DNA of 64,000 nt. Source: Helicoverpa zea (taxonomy: Eukaryota; Arthropoda; Insecta; Lepidoptera; Noctuidae). Made by a program: the position numbers and the translations under genes. The notes beneath the pieces are model-generated. The model was not told the DNA's origin, ran no database searches, and worked only from the letters and a program-made list of their open reading frames with translations. This document shows positions 60,101-64,000 of this stretch, piece after piece (the first letter of the stretch is position 1; every line of letters begins with the position of its first letter). Location: assembly GCF_022581195.2 (NCBI RefSeq), contig NC_061471.1, positions 2,542,001-2,606,000 on the forward strand. Direction: 5' to 3'.

Positions 60101-62289
60101 TTAATATAAAATAATAACTATGTACTTACAAGTACTGCTGTTTCCATCGTCATTATTGTAGCAAGCGAAGATGACGGCATAGTGTTCGTAATTCACGTCC
60201 AAGAACGAGTAGGTCTCAGTCTTGTCATCTGTGAAAGAAAAACGAAAAGATTGTAAGTAAGACAAAAATAAGACTAGGATAATCATAACACTTTTTAGGA
60301 CATTTCGTTCGTATTCCGAAAAAACAACTTGACCAATCCGGCTTAAAATATAGCCCTTACAATATCTGAATAAAATCACGCTCTTTAAGATATTTTACAA
60401 CAACAAAGATGAGTTGTTATTGATATTATCACGTATAACCAAACAAAGAAACAAAATCTTCACCCTCATAAAATTATTATCTAAGAAGTGTGAAAAGAGC
60501 CCGAGTGGGATTCCCTGCTCAAACAGCATCCTGAAGGCTGGTATATAGTTGATGAGTTTTACTAACATTATAATTCTAAACTTATACTATAGAATTTAAA
60601 GAAGGCGGTAAATATTTCTACGATATACAATATATTTATGCTGTTAGTTTACCTGAGAATGTAAACAAACCAACCATCACAGTATGAGTATGTGCTAAAA
60701 CAACGCTAGTTTTAGCATAAGCGAATTAATCTAATCAAGTAAATCCAATTAGGGTTCTATAACGTTTGTTTCACCACTTGTGGTATGTGATTTCTCAAGA
60801 ATCGTAGATGAAAATAAAATGTTGACTTAAAGAAAAAAAGTTTCGACTTTTCAGCAATGCTAAATCCTTCTCTTCGAGAGAAGAGGCCTGTGCCCAGCCG
60901 TGGGACAGTAAAAAGGCTAATGACTTTCATTGAAGTTAATCAGATTTTATTTTGTTGACAAAAACGTCAGTTTAAACCTAATACCTAATTCCAATACAAT
61001 GGAATAGCCGCTAATTCATTTAGTTCCCCAATGTTACAATTTGCACCTAAGTGTAAATAGTGATGAACTGTTTTGTGTAAGTCTGAATCTAGTTCAAAGT
61101 ATTGTAATGACAAACAGACATTGTTTACTAGAAAATCTCATTATGTAGATTATGTTATGACAGCGTAAGTATTAGAAAGACATTCAATAAATACTACAAA
61201 TGTTTACATAAGGCATCAACACTTACAATGACGTTAAATGTATGTAATAAAACGACTATTTGCAAAAATGTAGCACTGTACTTTAGGGCACATTATCATA
61301 CCCAGAAATTATCAAAATCAAAATCTTTTTATTTCACATAGGCCTTTGCAGGCACCTATGACAAGTCACACTATTTGCACAGTTCCAAAAAGCTGGTCTC
61401 ATGGAGAAGAGCCAGCAAGAAACTCCATGCCGGCAAGAAACTCCATATCTCTTATCAAAACAAAATCTCGAAAAACACTAAAATACAAGCAAATCTTACC
61501 ATCATAAGTAACAAGCAATAGATCCCCAGTACTATTGCTGTTGGGATCCGGTATCAGAGCAACAGACCCGTTGTAATACGTCACAGTATTGTTGGTGATC
61601 CAACTGATGGAGACGTCGGTGGTATTCTGATGGTCGAATAGGACGGTGGCGCAGTCGCCTTGGACCACCATGTCTTCGGTGGCAATGGCTGTGAGGTACC
61701 AGATGCCGTCCAGCTGGGGAATATGCAAAAAGAAGGTTGGGTGATGGAGTCATTGAAGATTGGAGACGGAGTGATGGTTTTTGTATTTAATCAACTACAT
61801 TTATGTCGTGGTGAACAGTACATAAAGCTGGGCATACTGATAAGGGTATGTTAAAGTTGCATCCACAATTTTTTGATACATAGAAACGGAATGATTTTGT
61901 TCAGATTAAAATTCGAAAAGGTCTGTAAATATATTTTGATGACAATAGAAGACACTTTCTTTTCTAAGACATTACAAAAGGAATTACAGAAATGGTTTAA
62001 AAAAAATGCAAATTTATTACCTATGGGAGTTTTCACATTTCTTTAAATTGATAAGGAAGCGCTTTTCTTGGATAAGGAAGTTTCTTATCTTAAAATGTTT
62101 TCTAACATCACGATGGAAGGTTCAGTTTAAATTAGGCTCTAATAAGTCCAAAATTTTGCCAAATACAAAAAAAAAACTTACCGCTTTCCAATCCAATTCC
62201 CTTGGAGTCACATCAGGACAGCTCATATTCATCATGGCACCTTGCACCCTGAACACTGCTAAAGCCAACACCAAACATTGGGCCAACAT
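57183..62289 (-). CDS. Secreted lipocalin, four exons (apolipoprotein D / Lazarillo-like)
   Basis: Predicted 212-aa extracellular carrier of small hydrophobic ligands. Exons: 62289-62182, 61713-61500, 60228-60130, 57400-57183; phases 0, 1, 1; GT-AG. The start is ATG 62289, giving a signal peptide (MLAQCLVLALAVFRVQGA); the longer frame begins at a TTG. Lipocalin motif 1 is LDGIWYLTA (G39-x-W41-Y42). Motif 2 is the DVNYEHYAVIFACYN stretch. Motif 3 is EIWKLTRTP with the conserved Arg. Four Cys (SCPD, GDCA, ACYN, DTCR) can form the two usual disulfides. There are several N-glycosylation sites (NTTD, NNTV, NSST, NYSL). The C-terminus is hydrophobic (TLVMTSAAALALFRRFY), which might be a GPI signal as in Lazarillo, or just a variable end. 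A TATAAG lies about 65 bp upstream. Ligand unknown. Confidence 0.9.
59262..59350 (-). repeat. Repeat fragment in lipocalin intron 3
   Basis: Inverse complement of the repeat at 30330-30445 (gagtgtcagtatgatgagtg, cccaaaataaaattgggagc). Intron 3 (57401-60129) otherwise holds no gene I can see; the paired frames at 58541-58843 are chance. Confidence 0.55.
60856..60925 (+). repeat. Solo SINE tail module (type 2) in lipocalin intron 2
   Basis: gagagaagaggcctgtgccc, agccgtgggacagtaaaaag: the same module as the 3' end of the 32556 SINE, without a head. Confidence 0.65.
61312..61446 (-). mobile_element. LINE 3' tail in lipocalin intron 2
   Basis: Inverse of a moth LINE terminus (aaaatctttttatttcacat, ataggcctttgcaggcacct). 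An 18-bp unit, (gcc)agcaagaaactccat, is tandemly doubled at about 61411-61446. It starts 54 bp from the splice donor at 61499, so translation through the donor reads into it. Confidence 0.55.
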
Positions 62290-63710
62290 GGTGACAAACA
62301 CAACAAGCCAACGCTGGCTTGCAACTGGGACGGACCGCAAAAAGTCACGTCTTATAAAGAGAATAGTTTTTGTTGGCTTCAGTTCCGGGCCGATTTGTTG
62401 TGACTCGAGTAAGTCAAGGTGTGTTCGATGTAGCTATAGTAATGCCGGTATTATAATATATAGACAATAAATAGTAAATAGTCTACGCACAATCCGTAGG
62501 GAGTTTAATTTCCGAGCGACCAAGGGCAATATAAGTATGTGCCTTTGTAAGTTCAAGGGAGAGAACCATCTACCTCACACAGGCATGCACTTATATCTTG
62601 ATGGATTCGAGTGTCTTTTAAAGACTTCTCTCACTTTGGGTAGAGCAATCCTTGTACTTCCTAAAACTCTTTAATATATTTTGGAGATGCCTGAGAGCAA
62701 TCAAACCAAGGAAGAAAAGAACTACTCAGAAGCCGTTTGTTTATAAAGCAGTCGATTTTGAAGATAGAATTTGGTAGCCTTAAAAATTCATGAGATACAA
62801 ATTAATCAGTCTCAAACCGAGAACGACAAATTTTTTAAATGTATGCCAATGCATACATTAAAAAAACAATAGAGAAATAGTTTGCTTTGTTTCCGCAAAA
62901 ATATTATGACGATTGTTTTTCTATCAAAGGCAAGAATTTATTTTTGTTATGTTCTATTATTGTCGTTTAAATAGGAAGTCTACTTCCTCTTGTTAAGAAT
63001 GGACCAGTTTTTGCCACCACGTGCTATTCAAGAATTTATAAAAAAACAATAAAGGTCTTCTTTTGTTAAACATTCGAATAAGTTTAAACTTTTTTCTTAT
63101 CAATTAGGAATGACCAATACAGCAATGACTATTGAATTATTTTATTCTTAGACGTAATTTAAAAGATGATTCTCCTAGATTGCTTTTATTATTTTTCTAC
63201 TTGCATACATGATCTCCCACTGATTGATGAAAAGATCGCATTCAACTCTGCAGCTTCGTTGAACCTTATCACATGTTATGTAAGAGGTATTTTATTCAGT
63301 AGATACTCCTATTGTACCAAAAACGAGAGTTCTGTTACGTACAGGTTAAAAAGTTTCAAGATTTTTCTTACCAAAAATTCTGTCTAACTACTGTATTGTA
63401 CACGGTCGGTCCGTCGCACTTTGACCCAACACATTAGCCCGAAAATTCCTCGCCAAACTGTAAGCATAATTTCAATATTCATATGCCTACTTAGTCTGTT
63501 CTTGAGAAGAGTCGTGATATGAAGATATGGGTAGGTATTTAAAAAGACCGCCACTTACACTCAAAACAGTAATATCATCATGAACCAAGATAACAGATCT
63601 ATCGTCCATCTTCAATATCAGTTTCTTCGAGATAAATGCGAGGAACAATCTAATCAGATTCTCTAAGAACAGACATGACAACTACTCTCAACAGTTCGGA
63701 TTAAATAAAT
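62290..63710. promoter_or_regulatory. Divergent intergenic region between two lipocalins
   Basis: About 1.4 kb separating lipocalin starts that point away from each other, so it should hold both promoters. Only the TATAAG near 62352-62357 (minus strand) is a candidate core element. No coding frame with a motif. Confidence 0.4.
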
Positions 63711-63836
63711 ATGTGTAGGCAATTGTTTTTAGTGAATTTCTTAGTGGTTTTATTTAGTGCGTTATGTGGAAGTCAGGTGCTGCAGTTTGGGGCTTGCCCC
63801 GAGATTGATACTATGAAGTATTTTGATATAGAAGAG
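63711..63836 (+). CDS. First coding exon of a second lipocalin, gene continues beyond the window
   Basis: ATG at 63711 opens a 42-codon exon: signal peptide MCRQLFLVNFLVVLFSALCG, then SQVLQFGACPEID, MKYFDIEE, ending at a GTGAGT donor (63837). The G-x-C-P ... M-x-x-F-D pattern is the N-terminal cysteine region of apolipoprotein D-like lipocalins, just before the G-x-W strand, which would be in exon 2 outside the window. Opposite in orientation to the complete lipocalin and probably its paralogue. The assignment rests on 42 residues and the neighbour. Confidence 0.72.
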
Positions 63837-64000
63837 GTGAGTGTATAGATGTAGCCGTAACTTGTAACTAGATGTCACAAAAGTGTAAGATCAGTTGTGG
63901 ATTTTGTATTTGCTTATAGGTACTGATATATCCCAGATTGATATATGGTAAGGCTGCTCCTAATATGTGATAATATTTATAGCAATTTGTTTTAACAGTC

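Overview
The window is AT-rich, intron-bearing arthropod DNA. It is most likely from a moth, probably a noctuid. The evidence is a head-to-tail array of lepidopteran-type gustatory receptor (Gr) genes with short introns, insect lipocalin genes, tRNA-derived SINEs of a kind I associate with noctuids, and dense fossil DNA transposons and LINEs. The species call is inference; nothing here is bacterial or viral.

Layout. (1) 2.1-12.9 kb, minus strand: four tandem Gr genes, each with four coding exons (one long exon of about 720 nt, then about 72-102, 160-166 and 161 nt; intron phases 0, 0, 1). GrB and GrC are intact. GrA has a one-base frameshift in a homopolymer. GrD is broken: its third exon is cut part-way by a retroelement-derived insertion (9994-11644) carrying a perfect 243-bp direct repeat and a 33-bp tandem array. 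(2) 12.9-33.7 kb: no confident gene, but a graveyard of mobile DNA. It holds a 401-bp palindromic GC-rich element, TA-flanked MITEs, 8-bp-duplication MITEs, TTAA-flanked elements nested with other MITEs, a 5'-truncated RTE-like LINE, LINE tails and SINE derivatives. (3) 33.7-36.9 kb, plus strand: GrE, an intact fifth member of the same family in opposite orientation, whose last intron is swollen by SINEs, a GT microsatellite and a TTAA MITE. (4) 37-47.7 kb: repeats and unassigned sequence. (5) 47.7-53.1 kb, minus strand: a nearly full-length CR1/jockey-type LINE (PHD-finger ORF1; endonuclease plus reverse transcriptase ORF2). It is dead through three in-frame stops and an 817-bp insertion, with a SINE in its 5' region. 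(6) 55.7-56.6 kb: a Tc1/IS630-like transposon remnant keeping the C-terminus of its transposase. (7) 57.2-62.3 kb, minus strand: a complete four-exon secreted lipocalin. (8) 63.7 kb to the end, plus strand: first exon of a second, divergently oriented lipocalin that runs off the window.

Functionally, the Gr genes should encode membrane chemoreceptors of the fast-evolving (putatively bitter) lepidopteran type, and the lipocalins secreted small-ligand carriers. The two sets are neighbours with no evident pathway link. The most notable biology is birth and death in the Gr array: five related genes, two of them damaged, one by a recognisable insertion, in a region saturated with short transposons whose target duplications are still legible.
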